DNA of 64,000 nucleotides from Mesorhizobium sp. LHD-90 (GTDB lineage: Bacteria; Pseudomonadota; Alphaproteobacteria; Rhizobiales; Rhizobiaceae). The translations under genes were made by a program, and so were the position numbers. Below, piece after piece: positions 1-8,730 of the stretch (position 1 is the first letter of the stretch; each line of letters opens with the position of its first letter). The stretch covers positions 62,001-126,000 of the forward strand of contig NZ_JAVFVV010000018.1 of the NCBI RefSeq assembly GCF_030929505.1, read 5' to 3'. A model generated the notes under the pieces. The model was not told where the DNA came from. It worked only from the letters and a program-made list of their open reading frames with translations, and did not search any database.

Positions 1-1395
1 CTCTTGCTGTTCGGCATTTGCGCGGTCGGCCTCGTGTTCTACATGACCGCGCTGTCGGTCAGGATGCTGACCTCGCAGACGCAGGACACCATCAACGAGG
101 AGGCGGTCGGCCTCGCCAATGCCTACCAGCGCGGTGGCCTGCCGCTGCTGGTGCGCACCATTGAGCGGCGCTCGCGCCAGCCCGGCGCCAATCTTTATCT
201 GATCGCCGATCCCAACGGCCGCATCCTCTCCGGCAATGTCGAGAGCCTTGAGCCCGGCGTGCTCGACGTCGAGGGCTGGACGGGCCGACCCTTCTCCTAT
301 CAACGCTACGGCGACAGCAGCGTCGAGCGGCGGGCCCGCGCGGCCGCCGAGATGGAAACGCCGCAAGTGGAATCCGAGCTGCGCCACGCGGCGATCGCCC
401 TGGTGCTGCGGCTGCCCAACCGGATGATCGTGCTGGTCGGCCGCGACCTCGGCGAGCCGGAGCGGTTCCGCGTCGTGGTCCGCCGCTCGCTGGTGGCGGC
501 GCTCGGCGTCATGGCGCTGGGCGGCCTGCTGATCTGGTTCTTCGTCGGCCGGCACGCGTTGCGCCGCATCGACAGCGTGTCGGAAGCCAGCCGGCGCATC
601 ATGGGCGGCGATCTGACTGGCCGCCTGCCGGTGAGCGGCGCCGGCGACGAGTTCGACCGGCTTTCCGAGAACCTCAACACCATGCTCGCCCGCATCGCGG
701 ACCTCAACGAGGGGCTGAAGCAGGTTTCCGACAACATCGCCCATGACCTGAAGACGCCGCTGACGCGCCTGCGCAACCGTGCGGAGGCCGCGCTCGGCAA
801 GCGCGACGGCGCCGACTATCGCGAGGCGCTTGAGGCGACCATTGCCGAATCCGACCAGCTCATCCGCACTTTCAACGCGATCCTGATGATCTCGCGGCTG
901 GAGGCCGGTTATTCGGCCGAGCAGACGGCGAAGGTCGACCTGACGGAGGTCGTGCGCGGCGTCGCCGAGCTGTATGAACCGGTTGCCGAAGAGATGGGCG
1001 TGGCGCTTGTGGCGGATATCCCCGACGGCATCGCCGTGGACGGCAACCGCGAACTGATCGCGCAATCGGTCTCCAACGTCGTCGACAACGCCATAAAATA
1101 TTCGGCTGGTGCCAATGCTGCGCCGAAGGTGGTGGTCGGACTTGAGCGCAGGCTGGGCGAGGTCGAACTGCGTGTCACCGATAACGGGCCCGGCATTCCC
1201 GACGCCGAGGACCGAAAGCGCGCCACCGAACGTTTCGTCCGCCTGGAACAGAGCCGCTCGCAGCCTGGATCGGGCCTGGGTTTGAGCCTTGCCAAGGCAG
1301 TCATGAAATTCCACGGTGGCAAGCTCGAACTCGAACCCCGGGAGCCCGGACTGTCGGTGGTGATGGGTTTTCCGCGCAAGGAGGATGCGCAATGA
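1..1395 (+). CDS. Sensor histidine kinase, 5' truncated by window edge
   Basis: Membrane histidine kinase that would phosphorylate a response regulator encoded just upstream, outside the window. The frame is open to base 1 and the visible protein begins inside the first membrane segment, so the true start lies off the window. Visible parts in order: first transmembrane helix (residues about 1-20), a periplasmic sensor region, second transmembrane helix near residue 170, HAMP linker, HisKA box with NIAHDLKTPLTRLRNR (phospho-acceptor His), N box with NVVDNAIKYS, G1 box DNGPGIP and G2 box GSGLGLSLA. The catalytic core is therefore complete. The stop codon overlaps the glnE start (ATGA at 1392), so the two genes are translationally coupled. 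The ligand cannot be read from the sequence. Confidence 0.93.
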   Translation, partial: LLLFGICAVGLVFYMTALSVRMLTSQTQDTINEEAVGLANAYQRGGLPLLVRTIERRSRQPGANLYLIADPNGRILSGNVESLEPGVLDVEGWTGRPFSYQRYGDSSVERRARAAAEMETPQVESELRHAAIALVLRLPNRMIVLVGRDLGEPERFRVVVRRSLVAALGVMALGGLLIWFFVGRHALRRIDSVSEASRRIMGGDLTGRLPVSGAGDEFDRLSENLNTMLARIADLNEGLKQVSDNIAHDLKTPLTRLRNRAEAALGKRDGADYREALEATIAESDQLIRTFNAILMISRLEAGYSAEQTAKVDLTEVVRGVAELYEPVAEEMGVALVADIPDGIAVDGNRELIAQSVSNVVDNAIKYSAGANAAPKVVVGLERRLGEVELRVTDNGPGIPDAEDRKRATERFVRLEQSRSQPGSGLGLSLAKAVMKFHGGKLELEPREPGLSVVMGFPRKEDAQ

Positions 1396-4361
1396 CGGTT
1401 GCGACGGCCGCGAGGGCCGCCAAGCCTAGCCTGTTCGACAGGAAACCCGCCGCGCTGAAGCCGCTGGACGCCGCCGAGGCCAAAGCGGAGATGAAGGAGG
1501 TTGCCGCACAGGCGCGCGACAGGGAGTTGCCCAGGCTTGCGGCGCTGCTGTCCGGCAGGGATGCCGAAGCAACTTTCCTATCCGCCGTCTTCGACCTGTC
1601 CGACTTCATGCGCGACTGCGCGCGCCGCCGCCCGGAGATGCTGGACGGTCTTTTCGACCGCGGCATCGAGGACAGGCTGGCCGAGGTCGAGGCGGCTGCA
1701 CGGCAATTGCCGTTCATCGTAGGGGTGACCGAAAAAAGCCTGATGACTGATCTGCGCCGGCTGAAGCTTGAGGCGCATTTTTTGATCGCGCTGGACGAAC
1801 TGGCGGGCATGGTCGGACCCGACGTCACGGTCCGCCGCCTGAGCGCGTTGGCCGATGCCTGTGCCAATGCGGCGATCGATTTCCTGCTGCGCGACGCGCA
1901 TGACAGCGGCAAGCTGAAGCTTCCCGATCCGGCGCGGCCGGGCGAGGGTTCAGGCTGGATCGTGCTCGGCATGGGCAAGCTCGGCGCCTGCGAGCTGAAT
2001 TTTTCCTCCGACATCGATCTTGTCGTGTTCTTCGAACCCGAAGCGCCGGCTGTCATCGATCCGCTGGAGGCGACCGACCTGTTCTCGCGGCTCACCAAGC
2101 GGCTGGTGCGCATCCTCCAGGATCGTACCGAGGCGGGCTACGTGTTCCGAACCGACCTGCGCCTGCGCCCCGATCCGGGTTCGACGCCGCTGGCGATCCC
2201 GGTCGAGGCGGCGCTCAATTATTACGAGGGCAGGGGACAGAACTGGGAGCGCGCCGCCATGATCAAGGCCCGGCCGGTCGCCGGCGACCTGGAAGCCGGC
2301 AAGGCGTTCCTCAGGGAATTGCAGCCCTATGTCTGGCGCAAATACATGGACTTCGCGGCGATCGCCGACGTGCATTCGATCAAGCGGCAGATCCATGCGC
2401 ACAAGGGCCATGGCGAGATCGCGGTGAAGGGCCACAACGTGAAACTCGGCCGCGGCGGCATCCGCGAGATCGAGTTCTTCGTGCAGACCCAGCAGCTTAT
2501 CGCCGGCGGCCGGTTCCCGGAGTTGCGGGGTCGCGAAACCGTGCCGATGCTGGGGGAACTCGCCAGGCGCGGCTGGATCACCGCCGAGGCGCGCGACGCG
2601 CTGACGAAACAGTACTGGTTCCTGCGGCGGGTCGAGCATGCCATCCAGATGGTCGCCGACGAGCAGAGCCATACCCTGCCGGAAGACGACGACGGGCTGG
2701 AGCGCATCGCCCGCATGTTGGGTTTTGCCGATGCAGAAGCGTTTTCCGACGCTTTTCGCGCCTCGCTGCACGAGGTGGAGCGCCACTATGCGGCGCTGTT
2801 CGAAGCCGCGCCCCAGCTTTCGGCCGGTGTCGGCAATCTGGTCTTCACCGGCGACGTCGATGATCCCGACACGCTGCGAACGCTGGAGCGGCTGGGGTTC
2901 CATCGCCCCAGCGACATGTGCCGCGTCATCCGCACCTGGCATTTCGGCCGCTACAAGGCGACGCGCTCGGCGGAAGCCCGCGAACGGCTGACAGAACTGA
3001 CACCGGCGCTGCTGGAAGCTTTCGGCCAGACCAAGCGCGCCGACGAGGCGCTGCTGCGTTTCGACGCCTTTCTTGCCGGACTGCCGGCGGGCATCCAGCT
3101 CTTCTCGCTGCTGCAATCCAATCCGGCGCTGTTGAAACTGCTTGCGACCATCATGAGCTCTGCGCCCGCGCTGGCCGCGATCATCACGCGGCGGCCGCAT
3201 GTGTTCGACGGGCTGCTCGACCCGGCGCTGTTGGCGGAGCTGCCCAGCCGCGACTATCTCGCCGGCCGCCTCGCCACCTTCCTGCAAGGCACGACGGTGC
3301 ATGAGGAGGTGCTGGACCGCCTGCGTATCTTCGCTTCGGAGCAGAAGTTCCTGATCGGCGTGCGGCTGCTGGCCGGCGCGATCGATTCGCCGCGTGCCGG
3401 TCGCGCCTTTTCCCACCTTGCCGACCTGTCGATCGGAGCGGCGCTCGACGCGGTGATGGTCGATTTCGCCATGCGCCACGGCAAGGTTCCGGGCGGACGG
3501 GTGGCCATCCTCGGCATGGGCAAGCTCGGCAGCCGCGAGTTGACCGCAGGCTCCGACGTCGACTTGATCCTGCTCTACGATCATGATGCCGACGCCGAGG
3601 AATCGGACGGTGAGAAGGGTCTTGCGCCTTCCCACTATTTTGCCCGCATGACCCAGCGCCTGATCGCCGCGGTTTCAGCGCAGACGGCGGAAGGCGTACT
3701 CTACGAACTCGATCTCAGGCTGCGGCCCTCCGGCAACAAGGGACCGGTGGCGACGCATGTCGATTCCTTCAAGAAGTACCAGCGCAACGACGCCTGGACC
3801 TGGGAACACATGGCGCTGACGCGCGCCCGGCCGATCGCCGGCGACGCGGACCTGTGTGCCGAGGTTGAAACGGAAGTCGAGGAGGTGCTGGTCTTGCCGC
3901 GCGACGCCGGGAAAGTGTTCCGGGAAGCCGTCGAGATGCGGGCGCTGATCGAGGAGGAGAAGCCACCGCGCGATTTCTGGGACCTGAAGCTCGTGCCCGG
4001 AGGATTGATCGACCTCGAATTCATCGCGCAATGCGCGTCGCTCACGGGCAACGCCGATGTCCGCGCCGGACGCGCAACCGCCACGGCCGACATACTGTCG
4101 CGGCTTTCGCCGAGATTCGCGGATGCGCAGGTGCGGCAGGAATTGTGCGACGCATGGGCGCTCTACCAGGCGCTGACCCAGATGATCCGGCTTTGCCTGA
4201 CCGGGCCGTTCGAGCGCAAGGAGGCGCCGCCCGGCCTGATCGACCTGCTCATCCGGGTGACCGACCTGCCCGACATCGGCGTGCTGGAAGCGCACGTCAA
4301 GGAGACGGCGCAACGGGTTCGAAGCCACTTCGACCGGTTGCTTCGTGCGGCGAGGCGTTGA
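1392..4361 (+). CDS. glnE: Bifunctional glutamine synthetase adenylyltransferase / adenylyl-removing enzyme
   Basis: Adenylylates and deadenylylates glutamine synthetase in response to PII and glutamine, tuning ammonium assimilation in the cytoplasm. At 989 residues it has the family's usual length and duplicated architecture: an N-terminal nucleotidyltransferase half with GMGKLGACELNFSSDIDL near residue 195, and a C-terminal half with GMGKLGSRELTAGSDVDL near residue 706. Both contain the GS-D-D metal-binding pattern of the nucleotidyltransferase fold. The start overlaps the stop of the upstream kinase by four bases, indicating coupling. A kinase / glnE / pleC order is, as far as I recall, shared with Sinorhizobium. 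No defects are visible. Confidence 0.97.
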   Translation: MTVATAARAAKPSLFDRKPAALKPLDAAEAKAEMKEVAAQARDRELPRLAALLSGRDAEATFLSAVFDLSDFMRDCARRRPEMLDGLFDRGIEDRLAEVEAAARQLPFIVGVTEKSLMTDLRRLKLEAHFLIALDELAGMVGPDVTVRRLSALADACANAAIDFLLRDAHDSGKLKLPDPARPGEGSGWIVLGMGKLGACELNFSSDIDLVVFFEPEAPAVIDPLEATDLFSRLTKRLVRILQDRTEAGYVFRTDLRLRPDPGSTPLAIPVEAALNYYEGRGQNWERAAMIKARPVAGDLEAGKAFLRELQPYVWRKYMDFAAIADVHSIKRQIHAHKGHGEIAVKGHNVKLGRGGIREIEFFVQTQQLIAGGRFPELRGRETVPMLGELARRGWITAEARDALTKQYWFLRRVEHAIQMVADEQSHTLPEDDDGLERIARMLGFADAEAFSDAFRASLHEVERHYAALFEAAPQLSAGVGNLVFTGDVDDPDTLRTLERLGFHRPSDMCRVIRTWHFGRYKATRSAEARERLTELTPALLEAFGQTKRADEALLRFDAFLAGLPAGIQLFSLLQSNPALLKLLATIMSSAPALAAIITRRPHVFDGLLDPALLAELPSRDYLAGRLATFLQGTTVHEEVLDRLRIFASEQKFLIGVRLLAGAIDSPRAGRAFSHLADLSIGAALDAVMVDFAMRHGKVPGGRVAILGMGKLGSRELTAGSDVDLILLYDHDADAEESDGEKGLAPSHYFARMTQRLIAAVSAQTAEGVLYELDLRLRPSGNKGPVATHVDSFKKYQRNDAWTWEHMALTRARPIAGDADLCAEVETEVEEVLVLPRDAGKVFREAVEMRALIEEEKPPRDFWDLKLVPGGLIDLEFIAQCASLTGNADVRAGRATATADILSRLSPRFADAQVRQELCDAWALYQALTQMIRLCLTGPFERKEAPPGLIDLLIRVTDLPDIGVLEAHVKETAQRVRSHFDRLLRAARR

Positions 4362-4428
4362 CGGCGATGTGACGCCGCGACGCCTTGCCGGAACCGCATC
4401 GGGGGTGACGATGCAAAGGAGTGTCAAA

Positions 4429-4863
4429 GTGAAGACATCGACAAGACTCGCAATGGCTTTTCTCGCGGTGGCGACCAGCGCTGGAACTTCTGCTTTCGCC
4501 GCGGACCGGGAAAAGGGCCGCATGGGCGGCAACATGCGTTTCGAGCGGGCCGACGCGGACTCGAGCGGCGACGTTACGTTCGAAGAATTCGCCGCTGCGA
4601 TGAAGAACCGCATCGGCAATGCCGACACGGACGGCGACGGCAAGATGACCGTGGCCGAGATCGCTTCCGAGATCGAGCGGATGCGGGCCGAACGCATGGC
4701 GCGCCGCATCGTGCAGCGCTTCGACACGGATGGCGACGGCATGCTGACGGCGACCGAGATCGAGTCGCGGCAGAAGAAGATGTTCGCGCTGATGGACCGC
4801 AATGACGACGGCAAGATCGTGCCGGAGGAAATGCCGAAGCGCGGCTGGGGCAAGCGCCACTGA
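4429..4863 (+). CDS. Exported EF-hand calcium-binding protein
   Basis: Probable periplasmic calcium-binding protein. I chose the GTG at 4429 because AAGGAG at 4416-4421 lies 7 bases upstream; an in-frame ATG at 4411 is the alternative. The N-terminus is a signal peptide (VKTSTRLAMAFLAVATSAG..., likely cleavage after AFA). The mature part holds four EF-hand loops: ADADSSGDVTFEEF, ADTDGDGKMTVAEI, FDTDGDGMLTATEI and MDRNDDGKIVPEEM, each with acidic residues at ligand positions. The 144-residue length fits a simple calcium sensor or buffer. It lies downstream of glnE and convergent with pleC; no functional link is evident. Confidence 0.85.
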   Translation: MKTSTRLAMAFLAVATSAGTSAFAADREKGRMGGNMRFERADADSSGDVTFEEFAAAMKNRIGNADTDGDGKMTVAEIASEIERMRAERMARRIVQRFDTDGDGMLTATEIESRQKKMFALMDRNDDGKIVPEEMPKRGWGKRH

Positions 4864-4887
4864 CCGTTTCGGGCGCGCGTCGGTAAT

Positions 4888-5052
4888 GCTCCCCGTCGAG
4901 GGCAGGATCGCGCAGAAAACCGAGCGGAACGCGAGGTTTTTGAAGCGGGGAGGGGGCGCTGATGAGGTGCTCCAACCTGAAGCGACCCCACCCCGCCTCG
5001 CGATCTCCGCTTCGCTTCGACCGCTCATCGACCCTCCCCTCAAGGGGGAGGG
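4888..5052. repeat. Intergenic mosaic repeat, copy A
   Basis: A roughly 165-bp non-coding element between the EF-hand gene and pleC. Its right end is the palindrome CCCTCCCCTCAAGGGGGAGG (5032 onward), shared with copies at 14781-14922, 16274-16418 and 28836-28994. The left end (CTCCCCGTCGAGGG) is a degenerate form of the same palindrome and the interior differs from the other copies, consistent with a mosaic repeat family of rhizobial genomes. It may also act as a bidirectional terminator between convergent genes. Confidence 0.6.
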
Positions 5053-5061
5053 TTAGTGGCG

Positions 5062-7302
5062 CTACTCCGCCGCTTCCTGCAAGAACTGCGCGGGCGGCGG
5101 GCCCTTTCGCGCCGGGATGCGCACTGACACTATCGTGCCGATGCCTTCGCGAGACCTGATCTTCAGCGCGCCGCCATGCAGTTCGGCGAGCGAGCGCGAA
5201 ATGGCGAGGCCGAGCCCCGAGCCGGCGTGGCTCTTCGAGAACTGGTTCTGCACCTGCTCGAACGGCCGGCCGAGCTTGCTCAGCGCGCTCTTCGGAATGC
5301 CGCAGCCATTGTCCTCGATCGACAGCATCATGGCGCCCGACACTTTTCGCGCCCGCACCAGGATATGGCCGCCCTCGCCGGTGAATTTCACGGCGTTGGA
5401 GAGAAGGTTGATGACGATCTGCTTGATCGCCCGGCGGTCGGCATAAAGCGTCATCGCCTCGGCGATCTTGGTCTCGACGGCTATGGATTTCTGCGCCGCT
5501 TGCAGCGATATCACCCTGACCGTCTCGCTGATCAGCGGGTTGAGGTCGATCTCCTCGCGGTCCATGGAGAACTGGCCGGCCTCGATCTTCGACATGTCGA
5601 GGATGTCGTTGATGACGCCGAGCAGGTGTTTTCCGCTGCTGTGGATGTCGCTGGTATATTCCTCGTAACGGGCCGAACCCAGCGGGCCGAACAGCCTGTT
5701 GCCCATCAGCTCCGAGAAGCCGATGATGGCGTTGAGCGGCGTGCGCAACTCGTGCGACATGTTGGCCAAAAATTCCGACTTGGCGCGGTTGGCCGCCTCG
5801 GCACGCTCCTTCTCCCTGATGTACTTGCGGTTCAAGTCTTCGAGCTCGCGGGTCCGCTCCTCCTCGTTGCGCCGCGCCTGGCTGAGGTCGTGCAGATTGG
5901 CCATAAGCCGCCGCTCGCCGTCCACCAGCTTGTCCTGGTTCTGCTTGATCAGCGTGATGTCGGTGCCGATGGAGACTGTGCCGCCGTCGCGCGTCTTCAA
6001 CTCGTTGACCTGCAGCCAGCGGCCGTCGGCGAGCTGGCGCTCGTAGGTGGCGCCGCCGCGCGGTCCGTTGGGATTGGCCATGCGCCGCTCCGAGGCAAAG
6101 GCCGTCATCCGCTCTTCCAGCTTCTCGCGCGGTACGCCGGGGACAAGATCCTTCTCGGCAAGGCCGCTGTCCTGCTGGTATTTCGTGTTGCACATCACCA
6201 GCCGGCCGGCGGCGTCCCACAGCACGAAGGATTCGCTGATGCTTTCGATCGCCGTGCGCAGCCTGAGGTCGGCGGCCTCCGAACGCGCCGCGAGATGGCG
6301 CTGCTCGGTGACGTCGACGGCGATGCCGATCAACTGGATGTCGGGCGCCTCCGGGTCGATCACCTGCGCGCGGGCGCGCACCCACACCCAGTGGCCGTCG
6401 GCATGGCGCATGCGAAACACCTGGTCGATATTGTCGATCTCGCGCGCTACGATGCGCTCGGCGAGCTTGAACAGGTCTGCGTCGTCCTGGTGGATGATGT
6501 CGCGCACGTCGCCGAAGGACAGCATCGCCTCGCAGGGCTGGTAGCCCAGCATCTCGTACATGGATCGCGACCAATACATCTTGCCGCGCACCATGTCCCA
6601 GTCCCACAGGCCGCAGCGGCCGCGGATCAGCGCGAGGTCGATGCGCTGGTGCGCGTCGCGATAGATGCGGTCGGCGGTCTGCGCGCGGCCCGCTTGCCGG
6701 AAGTAGGCATAAAGCACCATCACCAAGATGCTGCCGGTCAGCACGAACAGGGTGACGTTGAGCGACACGGCCTTCGTCCATTCCGCGAACACGGCCTCCA
6801 GCGGCACCAGCGCGGCGGCGGTCATGCCGCCGGCCGACAGGTCCATGGCGGCGAACCAGGGCTGGCCGTCGATCGTCACTTCCACCACGCCGGCGCGCTC
6901 GCCGAACATGAACAGCGGCTGCCCGCCGTCGACGAGGGCGTCGAGCCGCTTGCCCTGCCACGCCGCGCCGGATGGCGTCGCCTCGACGACGCCGAACCGG
7001 CCGTCCATCACGACGAGCACATGGCGGGCGCCGAGCGACGCGCGATGCGCGGTGCGTTCGATCAGGTCGCGCATCGCCGGCGCCCCGGTGTCGCGGGCAG
7101 CCATCAGCTCGCTGCCGAGTTCGGCGGCGGTCAGCGCCAGTATGGTGCGGGCGTTGCGTTCGATCTCGTCATGCTGGGCAAACAGCGACAGCGTGCGCGC
7201 CGCGGCGATCACCACCATGAAGACCACGATCAGCGCCGGGATGGAGCGCCGAAGCACGGGCTCGGCGGCCAGCAGCCGTCGGAACGCCGGCTTTGCGAAC
7301 AC
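5062..7302 (-). CDS. pleC: PleC-type PAS sensor histidine kinase/phosphatase
   Basis: Membrane hybrid-less histidine kinase, likely the PleC cell-cycle kinase/phosphatase that acts on DivK in alphaproteobacteria. I start at GTG 7302 because GGAGG lies 8 bases upstream; the frame stays open to 7434 without a better ribosome site. Layout of the 746 residues: transmembrane helix at about 20-42, periplasmic loop, second helix at about 180-200, PAS at about 220-335, second PAS at about 345-455, coiled-coil linker, HisKA box FLANMSHELRTPLNAIIGF with His near 517, then N box NLLSNAVKFTGEGG, G1 DNGCGIP and G2 GSGLGLAIS. Identification as PleC rests on the two-helix/PAS layout, the DivJ/PleC-like HisKA box and the glnE neighbourhood; it could be another DivJ/PleC-family kinase. 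Confidence 0.78.
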   Translation of the reverse strand: MFAKPAFRRLLAAEPVLRRSIPALIVVFMVVIAAARTLSLFAQHDEIERNARTILALTAAELGSELMAARDTGAPAMRDLIERTAHRASLGARHVLVVMDGRFGVVEATPSGAAWQGKRLDALVDGGQPLFMFGERAGVVEVTIDGQPWFAAMDLSAGGMTAAALVPLEAVFAEWTKAVSLNVTLFVLTGSILVMVLYAYFRQAGRAQTADRIYRDAHQRIDLALIRGRCGLWDWDMVRGKMYWSRSMYEMLGYQPCEAMLSFGDVRDIIHQDDADLFKLAERIVAREIDNIDQVFRMRHADGHWVWVRARAQVIDPEAPDIQLIGIAVDVTEQRHLAARSEAADLRLRTAIESISESFVLWDAAGRLVMCNTKYQQDSGLAEKDLVPGVPREKLEERMTAFASERRMANPNGPRGGATYERQLADGRWLQVNELKTRDGGTVSIGTDITLIKQNQDKLVDGERRLMANLHDLSQARRNEEERTRELEDLNRKYIREKERAEAANRAKSEFLANMSHELRTPLNAIIGFSELMGNRLFGPLGSARYEEYTSDIHSSGKHLLGVINDILDMSKIEAGQFSMDREEIDLNPLISETVRVISLQAAQKSIAVETKIAEAMTLYADRRAIKQIVINLLSNAVKFTGEGGHILVRARKVSGAMMLSIEDNGCGIPKSALSKLGRPFEQVQNQFSKSHAGSGLGLAISRSLAELHGGALKIRSREGIGTIVSVRIPARKGPPPAQFLQEAAE

Positions 7303-7632
7303 GCTTCCATCCTCCGTCCGCGCCTGCCTGCGCCGGGCAAAAGCCGTTCCACCGGTCGCGCCCCACGCGCCCGTCCTTGCCATCCGAACTGGCTCCCGCT
7401 GTCGATTTTCCCTGACGATCCGGATACGCCGCACGCCCGAATCTGCCCTAAAGAATCAGACGTGATTCGCCTTGTCCAGTGTCCTTTGCCGAAACGGCGT
7501 CAAGCCGGCGTAAAAATTCTCCTAATGATTCCCCAAGCGGGCCGTGTCTATTCGGCCGGACTTGCCCGATAGCTGACAGGCTGTTGTCAGCAGGCTGCGT
7601 CTAGCTTCTCCTTGCCGCGGGGCAAGGAGACG
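7303..7632. other. Divergent intergenic region, pleC / small ORF
   Basis: About 330 bases between the divergent starts of pleC and the 63-residue ORF. The half near pleC is open in the pleC frame but lacks a better start. The half near 7570-7629 holds two successive hairpins annotated separately. No other gene was found; promoters for both directions are expected here. Confidence 0.6.
7572..7629 (+). promoter_or_regulatory. Two-hairpin leader covering a Shine-Dalgarno site
   Basis: Two consecutive inverted repeats precede the start at 7633. The first is GCTGACA (7572-7578) pairing with TGTCAGC (7585-7591). The second is CTCCTTGCC (7608-7616) pairing perfectly with GGCAAGGAG (7621-7629), loop GCGG, so the AAGGAG ribosome site of the small ORF is inside a 9-bp stem. 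Such a stem would hide the ribosome site unless melted or rearranged. The loops lack the ACGR motif of the guanidine-II riboswitch, and I recognise no known class. Confidence 0.5.
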
Positions 7633-7824
7633 ATGCATGATCGTGCGGGGTCTGGAACGCATTCGGTGTTCATGGAGCGCATGGTCGTGCTGACGTTGCA
7701 GTCGACGCTGCGGGATGCCGGCCGGATCATCGACGCGGTGCATGGCAGCGCCAACCCCAACCGCTGGTGGAACACCACCGGCGACTGGAAGAAGTCGCCC
7801 GAACCGGCCGGACAGATCACATGA
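7633..7824 (+). CDS. Small protein coupled to EamA transporter
   Basis: A 63-residue protein of unknown function, not recognised. It begins at ATG 7633 behind AAGGAG; ATG 7672 is an alternative start. The C-terminal half is the most distinctive part (NPNRWWNTTGDWKKSPEP), with three tryptophans. No signal peptide or membrane helix is visible. Its stop codon overlaps the ATG of the EamA transporter (ATGA at 7821), strong evidence that it is translated and coupled to the transporter. Its ribosome site lies in a hairpin. Confidence 0.6.
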   Translation: MHDRAGSGTHSVFMERMVVLTLQSTLRDAGRIIDAVHGSANPNRWWNTTGDWKKSPEPAGQIT

Positions 7825-8720
7825 ACGCGTCCGACTATCGCCTTGGATTGATTCTGGTAACCGGCTCGGCGGTCGCCTGGAGCACGGCGGGCCTGTTCAC
7901 CCGGCTGATCCCGGCCGACACCTGGACCATGCTCGCCTGGCGCGGCCTGTTCGGTGCGCTCGGGCTCGCAGTCGTCATCGTCGCCATGCGGCGGCGCGGA
8001 TCGTTGCGCGGCATGTGGAGCATGGGCTGCCCAGGCTGGCTTTTTGTCGTCGTCTCGGCGGTCGGCATGGTGTTCTTCATCACCGCGCTGCGGCATACCA
8101 CGGTCGCCCACGTCGCGGTGATCTACGCGACGGCTCCCTTCCTGGCCGCCGCGCTCGGCTGGCTGGTGATGCGCGAGCGGCCGGCGGCCAGCGCCCTGCT
8201 CGCCAGCCTCGCGGCGCTGGTCGGCGTGGCCATCATGGTCGGGCTCGGTGTCGAGGGCGGGCTGCTTGGCGATGTTCTGGCCTTCGGCATGACGCTTGCC
8301 ATGGCGGCGGTCATGGTGATCGCCCGGCGCTATCGTGACATTCCAATCATGCCTGCCGCCTGCCTGTCGGCGCTGCTCAGCGGGCTTGCCTGCTGGCCGC
8401 TGGGCTACCCGCTGGCGGTCTCGGCCTACGATCTGCTGCTGCTCGCCCTTTTTGGCATCGTCAACTCGGCGCTGGGCCTGGCGCTGTTCACCCTCGGCGC
8501 GCGCTTCCTGCCGGCGATCGAGACGGCGCTGATCGGCGCTCTGGAGACCCCGCTGGCGCCGCTTTGGGTGTGGCTGGCCTTCAGCGAGACGCCCAGCGCC
8601 AGCACTTTGGTGGGCGGGCTGATCGTGCTCGCCGCCGTCGCCGTCCATATGAGCATCGGTGCTGCCAATGCGGCAAAGGCCGCTGGCGCTGCCCGGACGC
8701 CGGTGCGCGAGCCGGCGTGA
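7821..8720 (+). CDS. EamA/DMT-family metabolite exporter
   Basis: Inner-membrane transporter of the drug/metabolite superfamily, about 299 residues with about ten hydrophobic helices in two EamA repeats (second repeat around LLGDVLAFGMTLAMAAVMVIARRY). Substrate is unknown; relatives export amino acids, purines or drugs. Start ATG 7821 is fixed by the four-base overlap with the upstream small ORF. It converges with pepN, whose stop is 11 bases downstream. Confidence 0.88.
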   Translation: MNASDYRLGLILVTGSAVAWSTAGLFTRLIPADTWTMLAWRGLFGALGLAVVIVAMRRRGSLRGMWSMGCPGWLFVVVSAVGMVFFITALRHTTVAHVAVIYATAPFLAAALGWLVMRERPAASALLASLAALVGVAIMVGLGVEGGLLGDVLAFGMTLAMAAVMVIARRYRDIPIMPAACLSALLSGLACWPLGYPLAVSAYDLLLLALFGIVNSALGLALFTLGARFLPAIETALIGALETPLAPLWVWLAFSETPSASTLVGGLIVLAAVAVHMSIGAANAAKAAGAARTPVREPA

Positions 8721-8730
8721 CCGACAAGCT

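Noticed and set aside
1950-3635. Long minus-strand frame over glnE
   Set aside because: Antisense shadow of a complete glnE; composition is low complexity and no ribosome site or domain is seen.
5176-7572. Long plus-strand frame (798 codons)
   Set aside because: It is the antisense shadow of pleC; the protein is Arg/Gln/His-rich with no family signature, as usual for GC-rich genomes.
7572-7629. Guanidine-II (mini-ykkC) riboswitch
   Set aside because: Two hairpins precede a transporter gene, but neither loop has the ACGR motif, so only an unclassified leader is claimed.
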